Source: Lactarius indigo
Taxonomy: Eukaryota > Basidiomycota > Agaricomycetes > Russulales > Russulaceae
Reading direction: 5' to 3'
Length of the DNA: 64,000 bases
Assembly (NCBI GenBank): GCA_025766275.1
Contig: JAFKAC010000140.1
Location: 60,318 to 124,317 of the forward strand
This document shows positions 12,701 to 23,857 of the stretch, one piece after another. The notes under the pieces were generated by a model. That model worked only from the letters and a program-made list of their open reading frames with translations, was not told where the DNA came from and made no database searches. Numbering within the stretch: the stretch's first letter is position 1; each line of letters opens with the position of its first letter. Both the position numbers and the translations under genes were made by a program.

Positions 12701-12993
12701 GTCGTCGATGTGAGTGCGGCTGCTGCCTTTTCGTGCCCTGTTACTGCATTTTAACTTCTTTAGTTACCTGATAGTTCTCATCTTCGGCCTGGAGGTCCCT
12801 ATAGCGCTGTCTCATACCTCTTCCTCCGCCGTCGCCCTCTGACGACCTTAGGCCGCCCTCCTCCTACCGCCGTCGCGGAGTCGCAGAGGGGTGAGCCGCG
12901 TTCAGATGCCTTTGGCATCGGCGCGCGCGTTGCTGGGTCAATATCATTGTGGCCGGTCCTGCTGCCTCTAGTGGGCAACCGTTAGTACTCGCC
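9750..12993 (+). repeat. Right arm of the giant inverted repeat
   Basis: This is the inverted partner of 1-3210, starting at TACACGGCAAATTCACCCCG, which mirrors the left inner edge. The arm carries about 1.5 kb of unidentified sequence (9750-11230), the minisatellite with two units, then most of composite copy R3. Beyond 12993 the R3 unit simply continues. Because the left arm runs off the window, the true outer end of the duplication cannot be fixed from here. Confidence 0.93.
11282..11321. repeat. Same minisatellite, 2 copies, in the right arm
   Basis: Two copies of the unit TGCCACACTCGCCCCTCCAC, the reverse complement of the left-arm unit. The flanks are collinear with the left arm, so the copy number changed after the arms separated. 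Confidence 0.95.
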
Positions 12994-14190
12994 GTCTGTT
13001 GACGGTCAATCCTGACTTGGCACCAGGTGTCGGGTCGGAGAAGAGGAAGGCAGGACAGGATGGGAGTGGTGAGCTATCGCCCTCACGGGTCTACTACTAC
13101 GAGTCGACAGTCCGTGGCGTGTAGGTATTTCGTGTATTTCTCTACCATCTGGTTCTCACGAGTGCATTAGAAGGAAGCGATGTCGTACAAGGGAGTGCGG
13201 AATTGCGATGCGCAAGTTGCCAAAGGGCCATATCTATTACTATAGGCTCACAGCGATTGTTTTCAAGTTAAGGACCGTTCTCGATATTGGCAGTTTAGGT
13301 CTACGTTTGATTCGAAAATCTACTGTGCGTTATGGCATGTTTGTACTTCGATCCTTAACCCTTTCTTTAAAACACGTCCCAAGATCATCAAACGCTCTTT
13401 CCCACAGTGTTGCGAATCATAGATAGTAGGATGCGCCGTAAGCGTTCGCGAGTGTGCTTCCTTGTCTATCATAGCTGATGTGCCGAGATTCCCATCATGA
13501 TCGAGACCTTGCAACTTCCACTCATCGGACAATGCGGATATCTGAGTCATACAGTCGTGACTCAGGGCTCGGGGCAGCCAATGTCACCTCATGACTACCT
13601 TGGTCACGAGGTCGCAATTTACTGGTTACGCAATGTAAGGCCAGCCCAAAATAATATCACAACGACTCTGACCTATGATAGAAGCAGGCAACAATGGCGA
13701 TGCCGTGAGACGCAGAGCCCCAAAAGTGAGCTATTGTATCTAGTGCAGAAGCGGTCAACAATGGCGATGTGCCGCCGTGATATGTGCGTGGGCCCTCCAG
13801 CTCGACCAAGGGAATCCTAGGAGTACGTAACAATAAACTCTCAAATCCTCTTTACTTTATTCGATGTTCTCGTTATTTTGCGATGCCGCAGGGCTCTGAT
13901 CGGTTCCCACCACCATGTTCTGATTTGAATTTTGAATTTTGCGCACTGCTCATATTTTTCAATATAATTCGAGTCAACCTTGAATCGTGTTAGACTCCAG
14001 TTCGTGGCATTTAAAGCGCATGGGTACATGTTCTCGATGTGCGGGAACGTTCACCTTCCTGTCCTGCACTTGCCTTCATTTTCTTAGACTCAAAGAATGG
14101 TCATTCACCTTCGCACACCATGTAAAGTCCCTGTAAGTGTTTACACTTTCGTTCGCGCAAATGACTGATATCCGTTCTCTGATACTTCAG

Positions 14191-14763
14191 ACCAGATCTT
14201 GTGTGGTGACCGGCTATCTCTGGGGAATATGGCCTCACCGACGTATTGTCCACACTTTTCACAGAATCTCACCTCTTTGTAAGGACATAGTCAGCCCTCC
14301 TTATGTTGACATCGAAGGCGCATTCTTCTTGCCGAGGGCCTCGCCGCCTCAGGTATTCGACACCTTCATGCGTATTGCCGGTTACAAGATCTTAGTCACC
14401 GGTTATCTTAACTTTAAGAATCATTCTTTCCCAAACCCAAACTTGAAGCGCGACTTTCCTCTCATCCCCTGGAAAGGGGAAATAGCTGTTCTCTTTATCG
14501 GGAAAAGGAAACCTTATGTCTCTCGAGCACCACCCAGATCGTTGCTTCGTTTCGCTATTGCTCAGTGAGTTTTTGTTTCATATATTCCCCCAGAATGCTC
14601 ATCTCTGTCTCCATTCAGATACATGGGGGTTTGTATCACTCATGCGGAGGCCGGATCCCCATTTCCGTCTTATATGGAGAGGTCTGCTCCTCGTCAGCAT
14701 TCGGTCTCATGCATTCGACCAACTCATCGTTCGCCTATAGTGACGGGCCCGGCCGAGGAGTAA
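14191..14763 (+). CDS. Two-exon hypothetical coding sequence inside R3
   Basis: The frame runs from the end of the 58 bp intron (14133-14190) to 14564. A 54 bp intron follows (14565-14618, GTGAGT to TTCAG), then the second exon to TAA at 14761-14763. The junction joins in frame as ...FAIAQ-YMGVCITHAEAG.... Charged and aromatic residues alternate in a way that looks coding (IEGAFFLPRASPPQVFDTF, WKGEIAVLFIGKRKPY). Total about 170 residues after the first intron. The true start is uncertain; an ATG at 14137 lies inside the putative intron. No domain recognised, no signal peptide or membrane helix. It lies in the 1 kb missing from R6. Confidence 0.5.
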
Positions 14764-15340
14764 GCGTCCTTGCAAGGCAATGAGGTTCCGGTTCTACGGC
14801 GTTATGTTACGGTGTACATTTAAAATTGTTCGAAACTATCACACTGTCTCACGGAAATCATCCATGTCAAGTTGATAGCTGGCCTTCGAGTCGAGTGACT
14901 GGTTCGAAATCTGAAGTTAGTGAGCGTGCGTCGTGATACCAGTTTGTCTGCTGTGCACGGCGTCACATTTTTATTATTCTTTCTGTCTCTTAGTTCGCCA
15001 ATGGACCCAGCCAACCATCATGTCAACGTCTTGTTAGCAGGCTCAAAGCTAGCTCAAACCCTCGTTGAGTGGTCGTCTTCGTATCATTCGGTCTCTACCA
15101 ATTGCCAATCATTGTTTCAGGGCGGGCGCAATCCTTAGCTCTTATTTTATGCCAAGTTTTATGCTAACGTTTTGTGATATCGTAGTCACGTAGTGTGGTT
15201 GCTTTCCACTATTACCTTTTTGGTAGCCCGTTCCTAATTGAACCTAAAGCTTTGTTGGAGGTGATAAGACGACATCCGTTGTTCTCAGGGATATAGAATG
15301 TTCCAGTGACAGTTCCGGTGACAACCGTATTTGGTGTCTA

Positions 15341-15690
15341 TGCCTGCAGCATGCACCGTGGACTATCTAATCGAGCGTCGAGCGCCACAAGCGATTTCAG
15401 ATGAGCGTGGATACTATATGTACTGCAAAGTACGATCGATCATGTGATGCCGGCTAACTAACCGACAGAGCTGACGTGATGCGTGACGGCAGTGCAAATT
15501 ACTGTAAGACGCAGGAGCACAATAAGTGGCATTCATTCTCTGCTCACTTTGAAGACAACCATTTCTGTCCGATTTGCGGTACCTCCGATGGTCGAAGCTC
15601 GGAATCAGGCTTCAGTTACCCGAGGGGCGCTACCTACCCAACGTATACAAAAACTTGGACGTGTTGCTGGTTATGACAACACTCGCTCAT
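15341..15690. other. Short linker between R3 and R4
   Basis: No gene, RNA or known repeat recognised. An ORF starting near 15483 runs into R4 and gains its length only from the stop-poor B units, so I do not call it. Confidence 0.4.
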
Positions 15691-15699
15691 TTCGCGATT

Positions 15700-17400
15700 G
15701 CTTGAGACAGTTTTCGAGGCGGCTCGAGCAGCCAGTAGGTTCCAGTAAGTCCAATCCGCTGTTTTTTCGGAGTTCCACCACTGCTTGTCCACGCTCACAC
15801 ACTCCGCTACTAGGTTACCATCTCCATCTCCCTCTTCTTCTGTGCCTCACTTCGTGCTGTTCGGATCTTTTTTCACCCCTCCTCACGGCATCCTTCACGA
15901 GCGACCTTGGCGTGCCGCCTGGTTGCCTTGGTGGGAGTGTCCGTTGCCTCCCCCGTACCTCTTTCCTGGTGTCTTCAATCTTCAAGCCTTCACAATCTCT
16001 TCCCGTCTTTTCTCATTCTTTCCCCACGGCACCCTTCACGAGCGACCTTGGTGTGCCGCCTGGTTGCCTCAGTGGGAGTACTCGTATTTCCCCCCTCTGC
16101 CTGGTGGCACGTATGATCGTTCTGACCCACGTCGTAGACTTATTCTCGGTGGTCTGTATACCTTTCCAAGTGAGTGTTTTTTCTTCTTCCTTCCGATCTG
16201 GTCTATGCGGTTACCCTTTTCTCCGGGTCAGACCTGGTCGAAATTGCAACTCTCTAGGTTGGAGGTCCTTGGATCGCTATCCCAGGCCCTTCCCTCCGCC
16301 GTCGCCCTCTGACGACCTTAGGCCGCCCCCCTCCTACTGTAGTCACAGAGTCGTAGGGAGGTGAGCTGCGTTCGGATGCCTTTGGCACTGGCGCGTGCAT
16401 TGCTGGGTCGATATCATTGTGGCCGGTCCTGCTGCCTCTAGTGGGCGACCGTTAGTACTCACCGTCTGTTGACAGTCAATCCTGACTTGGCACCAGGTGT
16501 CGGTCGGAGAAGAGGAAGGCGGGGCAGGACGGGAGTGGCGAGCCTGTCGTCTGTCGAGTCCTGGCCGTGGAGCAACGCTCCATATACTCTCTCTCTCTGT
16601 CGTCGTCATCGAGGTGAGTACCGTCGCCTCCTTTCCGTGCCCTATTACTACATCCTGACTTCTCTAGTTACCTCTACAGACAGTCCTGGTCTCCGGGCTG
16701 GAGGCCCCTGGAACACTGTTCCATGCCTCTTCCTCCGCCATCGCCCTCTGACGACCTTAGGCCGCCCCCCTCCTACTGTCATCGCAGAGTCGCAGGGGGG
16801 TGAGCCGCATTCGGATGCCTTTGGCACTGGCGTGCGTGTTGCTGGGTCGATATCATTGCGGTTGGTCCTGCTGCTCTCAGTGGGTAACTGTTGGTGCTCA
16901 CTGTCTGGAAGCGGCCAATCTTTACTTGGCATCAGGTGCCGAGTCGGGGAAGATGAAGAGGAAAGCGGGGCAGGACTGGAGTAGACAGTCCGTGGTGTCT
17001 AAGTATTTCTCTAATGATCCCATTTTTCACGAGTCCATCAGAAGGGAGCGAGGTCGCACAGGGGTGTGTGGAATTGCGATGCGCGAGCTACAGACAGTCA
17101 TGTTTATTACTTGAGCTTGAGCTCACACTACGATTGTTTTCAGGACTGCTTTCAATTTGGCAGCTTGTATCTACATTTGATTCAAAGATCAAGTGTACAC
17201 AATGGCATTTTAGTACTTCGATCTGCAATGCTTTCCACGCCTTTTCTTCCGAAGTCCACGACCATCAAATGCTTGCAGTTTTGCGGATCACAGATAGTAG
17301 GATGCGCTGCAAGCGTCTGTGAGTGTGCGTCCTTCTCTTCGTTGTACGCCAGCCTCAGATCTTATGTACACGATACGTAACGGGGCTCTGGACATCTAGC
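15700..17400 (+). repeat. Composite repeat copy R4
   Basis: The head (CGAGGCGGCTCGAGCAGCC near 15715) is shared with R7. Two B units (about 15895-16130), the AAGTGAGTG intron-like stretch near 16168, two C units with cores near 16308 and 16746, and the D block (about 16980-17390). The intron-like segment at 16614-16667 is intact (54 bp). The donor that opens the D block has changed from GT to CT near 16999, so this copy would not splice there. Downstream, homology to the family stops near 17400. Confidence 0.82.
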
Positions 17401-17509
17401 CCACCCACCTACCAATTTGAGAACAACGCATTCCTGAACCCAGAAGATGTGTATGCAATATTTCGTGCCACGTGGAGGGCGCCGCAATTATCTCGACGTT
17501 TCGCGTTGT

Positions 17510-17700
17510 AAGAATCCCTCGGGCTCTAGGCCTGAAATCCCACGTTTTCGGTCTTTTCGGTCTCGGTCCAGGCCTTGGTCTTCCCCAGTGAGGTCTATGA
17601 CCTCAGATGTGCGTCCGGGTGGGAGTGACTTCAGACCTCGGAGGGGCGGGAACTTCGGGCTCGGTCAGAGGGGGCGGGAACCTCCTGTGACGACTGTCTG
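17510..17700 (-). pseudogene. Fragment of the SIM-motif gene found at 24639-25211
   Basis: On the minus strand the sequence parallels the 3' end of the gene at 24639-25211, including the proline-rich stretch before the C-terminus and the final EVIDLTGED coding block. A one-base shift just before that block puts it out of frame with the preceding repeats. No 5' part is present. It is best read as a truncated duplicate that sits immediately after R4. Confidence 0.6.
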
Positions 17701-18600
17701 TGCGTTCGATGTGGGACTATGGCTGTCAAATATGGCATATGGGCATAACTGGAGTTTGAATAGCAGTTCCGACGGCTACCATGCCCGACCTCTTCGGACC
17801 TGACCCTTGCGGCGACAGCGTCCCTTTTGTTTCGTAATTTACCAAGATTTATTCCTTGATTTATCCCTACACTTCCATTCTTGGAAGTCGAGATGACCTT
17901 CTTTACCCTAATATAGGTAAGGTACAGTTTCATGAGGCTATTGGGGCTTATCTGTTCCCTTATGCATGTACGCCACTTTGTTCCTATCACGTTTACGGTT
18001 CTACCATATTCCCACTTGGCACTGGCCATGTCGTGACGGTTGTGTGGCGAGAAGACAATAAGTTACTGTAAGATAACCCAACTGACTGGCTGACAAGATG
18101 AACAATAGGGACATATCCCATCGACCATGGATCAAAACCATATGAATATCCCCATATTTAGCGACCCTGCAGCGTCCGCAATGTTCTTTCTGTTCACATT
18201 CACAGCTGTTACAGCTTCTAGGGCGTCGGGGCTCTATCTACATTTCCACTTTCTTACTACTTTAGTGATGGCGTGACCAGTCTTGTACCATTGTAGTTAC
18301 GGAGGTCATAACATCCTCATGCCGTAAGACCTGAGTTGCAAGTCACGATAGTGTCTCTACTCGGTCGGATATACCCGAGCCTGCACCGAGTTGAGACGAC
18401 GCATTCGCAAGATCGGGTTCGGAGTATGATTCTGGCACGGTGGGAGAACGGAGTACAATGGCAGGAATTCCACTGCAGTTCCATATTAAAGGCTTTGCAA
18501 CGTGTTGTCTGTGATCATTGTCTATGATGAAGCAGGCCTTCCGACCCGAGCTCACCCACTCCCGAATCAAAGTGCGCAAGGCAGGAAATACCGTCTCCTT
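17701..18600. other. Region between R4 and the Crinkler-type gene; no clear gene
   Basis: A 71-codon plus-strand frame at 17856-18071 has coding-like composition but no recognisable family or splice partners. The N-terminal targeting domain expected of a Crinkler-type protein was not found here in readable form, so the first exon of the next gene is either very diverged, lost, or among these short frames. Confidence 0.4.
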
Positions 18601-18629
18601 CCTCTCACAAGCTCGACCATCTCCATGAA

Positions 18630-21527
18630 GACCTGCAGAAGAGCACAATTTGTGATAAGGAGCTCGACTTCGACCTCAACCGTGTTTATTCGGGTGTTCG
18701 TTCAGCTCTCGCCTTGCTTGATGACGAGACACACCTCGGGAGACTTGTCGCGAAGGATGTGTTCAAGGAAAATGTTCAGAAGCAAAGAGAACAATTCTTT
18801 CAGTTATTAAGAAAGGTGCTGGAGGGTTCCGTTGGCGTGTGGACTTTGATTGATCATAGTATGTGTGTTTATCCTTGGATGACCTCAATCACGATTCACG
18901 AATGCTTTTCAGGCGTATTCTGGACCAGTCCACCGCTACCTCAGACCGAATGTAAGGTCGTTCAATTCATTTATACATTGTAGCGGTCTGATAATGTCAT
19001 CCAGTTAAGCTCGGTTCAGAGGCTCAGGCATGGAACGCTACTGAGGCATCTCAGCATGAGGGTAAGTCCCAGCACTCAGACATGAGCGCCTCACCTCATT
19101 ATCATTAGCTATCGAAAATTCCTGGACTGTGGACTTCATCGACCAATCTCCACTTGATGGCCTACGAGCCCATATCGTTGAACAATTTCAACCAGAACCG
19201 TCCTCAGAAACGCAAATCTATGGACGCTACTGTTCCATCGTTCAGTCGTCCGGGATGGGAAAGTCGCGCCTGCTAGACGAATTCTCAAAAAACTATTTTT
19301 TGATCCCCATAAATCTGCGTGCTTCAACAGATCAAGGTACATCCTATCACTTTTAGTTCTATGGCTCCTATGGCCGACCGTCTTATAGGCTATCCCCCTG
19401 CTGACTCGGAAGTTCGCGCCTTTCTCACGCGACATGATGGGGTGCATTCAGCCCTATCCCTCATACAACACTTCCTTCTCGCGTTGTTCAGAAGGACCAA
19501 GGAGGCCATTAAACACATGGGTTCTGCCAAATCTGACCGGATATGAACATTTTGGGAGTACATGTCGAAGGATCAAACAATGCACTCTCCTGGGGGGGAC
19601 AGGTCCGACTTTTACGATGGTGTGATTGCACAGGCTCGACTAGTACGCCGCAGATACTTCATTCCTTCCGTTCCTTCTAACGTATTGGTTTTAAAAGACG
19701 TTAAAGCGTTCAAGCAACGGGCTTAACAGCGCTGAAATAGCACAGGCACTGAATGAACTTCGAGAGGTGCTCAATTCCGGCCCCAAAGAATCGTCTACGC
19801 ACTGCATCTATCTCAGGAATGATTTCAAAAATCACAAGAGTTGTACTGGTCCCAAAAGTGATTGTGTTGACGTCTTCATTACTTTCGATGAAGCTCACAC
19901 GCTCGCGGATTCCTTCGACGACACGCGCACACACGAATCTCGATTTGTTGTGCTTCACCGCATACTTCACTCACTTTCGTCGGACCCGCTGTTTTCGTTC
20001 TTTCTTTCTACCACCAGCAAGATCACGCAATTTGGTCAGCCGCGTGGTCAAGATGCTTCCAATCGCATCAATGACGGTTCACTCGCAACGCCCCGCCCTT
20101 ACATCCTTCTTGGATTCGACCAACTCATGCAAAGCCGGAAGATTTTGGATCGATGGACCACTCTTGACGACGTCGTCTCATTGGAGTGCATTGCGCACAT
20201 GGGATGGCCACTGTGAGCCACATTTTCTCGTGCCTCCGAAGGTCACTCATACTTTCTAGATGGGGAACACGTTATGACCATGGCAATGAGGATGTCCGCC
20301 AGTCCTTAATCCACTTTGCGACTCAGAAGTTGTTGTGCGGCAACTCAGCATCTGGAACTCTCACCCATGCTCAGATTTATGCCGTGTTGTCGCAGCGCCT
20401 AGTGCTCGATATCAACACACCGCAATACTTGTTTGATTTATCAAGCCCTCTCGACGCCATGCAAACCATGCATGAGCAGATTGCAAACCACATGCGTGTC
20501 TGCATGGCAGTCGGAAGCGGAATCGAATCTTTCCGCAGCATCACATCATCTGAGCCCATCCTCTCGGAAGCGGCGTCCCTCATTATGTCATCGACAACAT
20601 TCAACTTGCCTCGTGCTCTTTCGTTGGTTCTGAAGGGCTTCAGCATCAATCAAGGTGACCGCGGAGAGTTGTTGGTGGCCTGCTTTCTTTACTCGGGCCT
20701 GTGACCACGTCATGTCTAAGATCACTTCTCGAATGACTAGAGAAAAGGTCTGCCATCATTTCTCGGTCAATGCGCTGTTCAAGGGACTGTTGACCGAATC
20801 CGCGTACCCTTCGATATCGGGCAACTTCCCATCACTCTGTCACACAAAGTCGCAACGACCATTTGAGGAGGTGTTTGAAAAGGCCAACATGCACTTTAAT
20901 CATGTCATCAAACCTCAAGCACAAAGACTTCTAGCACGTCGATTTCTCCTCTTTTTCATGGCGCGTGGTGCGGCCGCTTTGGGCGCTAACTGTCAACCCG
21001 GGTTCGACGCCGTATACCCGTACTTATACGACAGCCTCAACCTCAACGTCAAGAATGTCGGTTTCATAATTGTTCAGGTCAAGAACGATTCCAATGCCTC
21101 TCGATCCGACGAGGCCAGTATATTCAAAAAAATGGACCCCTTCAAATGTGGACTGCTCGGTGATTCCGATAAGGTGGACGGGCGGTTCCCCATTCCAATC
21201 ATCCGCATATTGTTTTCCCTTATACCCTCGGAGAAGCCTGGTTTCACTCAAATGACGTATGGAGTACCAACAGAAGGCACCGAGAACCTTGAAGACAGAA
21301 GGCCGCTGTTCACGTCTTACGACTTCATGTGCTCGGGAGTTAGTGAAGATTTTCTCCAACCAGTAAAAACATCGCCCGAGATCTGGAAAGCGTTAGTAAA
21401 CAAGCCGAATCAGTGGAGCTCATTTTATAACGTGCCAGTCCCCAACGTGCTTCGTTCACAGATTCCTGCATGTGGGGACAGTGAAGCGCATTTTAGCTCT
21501 TGGCTGGCCGTAAACGCATTCCCATAA
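18630..21527 (+). pseudogene. Crinkler-type (CRN/CR family) P-loop NTPase fused to REase-fold nuclease, broken
   Basis: A multi-exon gene with short introns at 18859-18912, 18952-19004, 19062-19108, 19337-19388 and 20213-20259. A Walker A site (GMGKSR) lies at about 19253-19270 and a Walker B-like FDEAH at about 19884-19898. The C-terminal part (20655-21527) contains an acidic residue followed about 20 residues later by IIVQVKND, a pattern fitting the (D/E)...(Q/E)xK core of restriction-endonuclease-fold nucleases. This NTPase-nuclease pairing is known from Crinkler-type effectors and their transposon relatives in fungi and oomycetes. The frame breaks near 19545 and near 20690, and the N-terminal header is not visible, so this copy is probably non-functional. 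Family assignment is good; a role in this fungus (effector, conflict or selfish element) is inference. Confidence 0.72.
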
Positions 21528-22095
21528 TACATGTTGTTATTTTACTAGCATTTTGGATGGACCCCTATAAGCTACCTCTCCAGCTACAGTTCGCAGCAAA
21601 GTTCTGCAAAGTACAGACTCGAATCATGTGCACGTAAATAGGATTTTCGGGAGGGCCCTTGGGAGGGCCACGAGCTTTACGTGTGAACGTATAGTGTCGC
21701 ACTCTTCCGCGGCCTTAGCAAATCAAAAGAAATGCACCCCAGGAGTAGGTAATTGACCCTGTGAGGAATGGCGATGGGAGGAAGCGTGCCCGACCCGATG
21801 GGTCGTTAGTCACTGTACAGCCAGGGTGGTACACCTTTCGCAATCCAGAACGTGCCACACTCGCGCACGGCCTTAGCTGTTTAACAATGACGTGTCCTCT
21901 AACCCCGCAAATATCTGTACGAAGTTGTGCATCACACGGAGGCATGCACAAGGACTGCAATGTGAACTGAGTCTGAGTGTCCGCCCGGTACCTGCCGGTT
22001 AATTGCTGTCTAGGGTTTTTTTATGTGCCAAGTGCCACCACTGACATGTACTGACACCCCACCAGCGCCCGCCCGCCCGCATAGGTCCCATGCTC
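21528..22095. other. Intergenic stretch without recognised features
   Basis: It follows the Crinkler-type gene and precedes R5. I see no conserved splice signals, no long frame with coding character, and no repeat shared with the rest of the window. Confidence 0.45.
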
Positions 22096-22099
22096 ACTT

Positions 22100-23400
22100 G
22101 ACTGCAATTTCACTCTCGTTCTCCTTCTAGACCTCTCCTCACAACACCCTTCGCGTGCAACCTTGGCGTGCCGTCAGGGTTGCCTCTGTGGGAGTGTTCA
22201 TTGTCCCTATTGCATAGCGTCCTTGATCTTCAAGTTCTCCAAGCTCTTCTCGTCCTTGCTCATTCTTTCCTCACGACACCCCTCACGAGCAACGTGTGGC
22301 GTGCCGCCTGGTTGCCTCGGTGGGAGTACTCGTGCTGCACCCCTCCCTGCTGGCAATTATGATTCGTTCTAGTCCACGTTGTAGACTTTCATCTTCGCTG
22401 GCCTGCCTACGCTGTGTATACCTTTCCAAGTGAGTTTTCTCTTTCTCGATGTCTATGTGGTCACCCTTCCCTTCAGATCAAACCTCATCGGATCCGTAAC
22501 TCTCCAGATTTGATTGATACTTTGGGCCTCCTCCTCCGCCGTTGCCCTCTGACAACCTTAGCCGCCCCCCTCCTACCGCCGTCGTGGAGTCGCAGAGGGG
22601 TGAGCCGCGTTTGGATGCCTTTGGCACCGGCGCGCACGTTGCTGGGTCAATATCATTATGGCCGGTCCTGCTGCCTCTAGTGGGCGACCATTAGTACTCG
22701 CCGTCTGTTGACGGTCAATCCTGACTTGGCACCAGGTGTCGGTCGGAGAAGAGGAAGGCGGGGTAGGGCGGGAGTGGCAGGCCTGTCCTTCGTCGGGTCT
22801 TAGGCTGTGGAGCGACGCTCCATATACTCTCTTTCCGTCGTCGTCGTCGTCGTCGTCGAGGTGAGTACCATCGCCTCCTTTCCATGCCCTACTACTCATC
22901 CTGACTTCTCTAGTTACCTCTACAGACAGTCCTGGTCTCCGGGCTGGAGGCCCCTGGAACGCTGTTCCATGCCTCTTCCTCCGCCGTCGCCCTCTGACGA
23001 CCTTAGGCCGCCCCCCTCCTACTGTCATCGCAGAGTCGCAGGGGGGTGAGCCGCGTTCGGATGCCTTTGGCACTGGCGCGCGCGTTGCTGGGTCGATATC
23101 ACCGGGGCCGGTCCTGCTGCCTCTCGTGGGCAACCGTTAGTACTCGCCGTCTGTTGACGGTCAATCCTGACTTGGCACCAGGTGTCGGGTCGGAGAAGAG
23201 GAAGGCGGGGTAGGGCGGGAGTGGCAGGCCTGTCTTTCGTCGGGTCTTAGCTGTGGAGCGACGCTCCATATACTGGCTTTGTCGTTGTCGATGTGAGTGC
23301 GGTTGCTACCTTTTCGTGCCCTGTTACTACATTTTAACTTCTCTCTAGTTACCTGATAGTTCTCGTTTCTCGTCTCCTCGTCTCCGCCCCAGGGCCACCC
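22100..23400 (+). repeat. Composite repeat copy R5
   Basis: Two B units (about 22140-22350), a degenerate AAGTGAGTT intron-like stretch near 22428, and two C units with cores near 22545 and 22992. There are two intron-like segments: 22861-22913 (53 bp, GTGAGTACC to CTCTAG) and a diverged one near 23292-23348 that still has GTGAGT and CTCTAG. A GTC microsatellite just before the first donor is expanded relative to other copies. The D block is absent; the sequence changes after about 23400. Confidence 0.82.
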
Positions 23401-23410
23401 CCGGTCGGAG

Positions 23411-23857
23411 ATGTCGAAGCCACTGCCCTACCCAGAGCCTGGCCAGATAACACATATCTTCCTTCGTCCCCATGTTCTAGCTGCACACTGTTCCTTTTCT
23501 CCAGACCAACTCCACCGCCCATCCGTTTACATCTCTGTGCGGCCCTACGCTTCTCTTCAACCCACCTCAGAGTCCGAGCTCGGCAATATAGACCAAATGT
23601 ATAGACGATTTGGTTTTGCGGGTGGTTTTTTGTGCAGGAGCGATTTCGCGCCACATGTCGTCATCGAACCATCAAATATTATCTCTCATGTTGCCGTAAC
23701 ACCTCTCAAAATTGGTGGACATAGAGTGGTACATATTCTTCCTATGGATCGGGTACGTTTCACCAAATTTCCAAATATAACTACTCATGGAGAAATATTT
23801 CAACCACCAGCTTATGCAGACATCCTCAATGCACGCGCAAGACAAAGACTTAGATGA
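23411..23857 (+). CDS. Hypothetical protein, 148 residues
   Basis: An uninterrupted frame beginning MSKPLPYPEPGQITHIFLRP, 10 bp after the end of R5. Composition is protein-like (His, Pro, Ile rich, few low-complexity runs). The C-terminal half (HVVIEPSNIISHVAVTPLKI) could form beta strands. No signal peptide, no membrane helix, no family recognised. Its position where other copies have the D block suggests that the R5 sequence supplies the upstream leader, but this is inference. It could also be a chance frame. Confidence 0.4.
   Translation: MSKPLPYPEPGQITHIFLRPHVLAAHCSFSPDQLHRPSVYISVRPYASLQPTSESELGNIDQMYRRFGFAGGFLCRSDFAPHVVIEPSNIISHVAVTPLKIGGHRVVHILPMDRVRFTKFPNITTHGEIFQPPAYADILNARARQRLR

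Larger units (their letters stand above)
11230..15340 (+). repeat. Composite repeat copy R3, the longest copy
   Basis: Head with two minisatellite units, three B units (about 11420-11730), and an intron-like AAGTGAGTG stretch near 11830-11886. Three C units follow with cores near 11967, 12410 and 12833, then a long D block. Intron-like segments: 12275-12328 (54 bp) in a C unit; a diverged one near 12709-12762 still keeping GTGAGT and TTTAG; 13121-13170; and 14133-14190 (58 bp). The D block up to about 14230 matches R6 up to about 27600. A second match, R3 15270-15330 with R6 27640-27700, shows that R6 lacks about 1 kb that R3 has, or R3 gained it. That extra 1 kb contains a spliced coding frame. 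Confidence 0.78.

Noticed and set aside
11950..13070. C units as ribosomal DNA or rRNA spacer, because of high GC and tandem order
   Set aside because: No stretch matches conserved 18S, 5.8S, 28S or 5S rRNA segments that I know, and intron-like sites occur inside each unit.
14820..15014. Minus-strand frame inside R3
   Set aside because: Shadow of non-coding repeat sequence, no motif, not conserved in R6.
17856..18071. 71-codon frame as the Crinkler N-terminal header
   Set aside because: No match to the header motifs I know and no splice path to the NTPase exons could be found.
21000..21012. GGGTTCGACGCC as a tRNA B box
   Set aside because: It lies inside the coding frame of the nuclease domain; no A box or cloverleaf is present.
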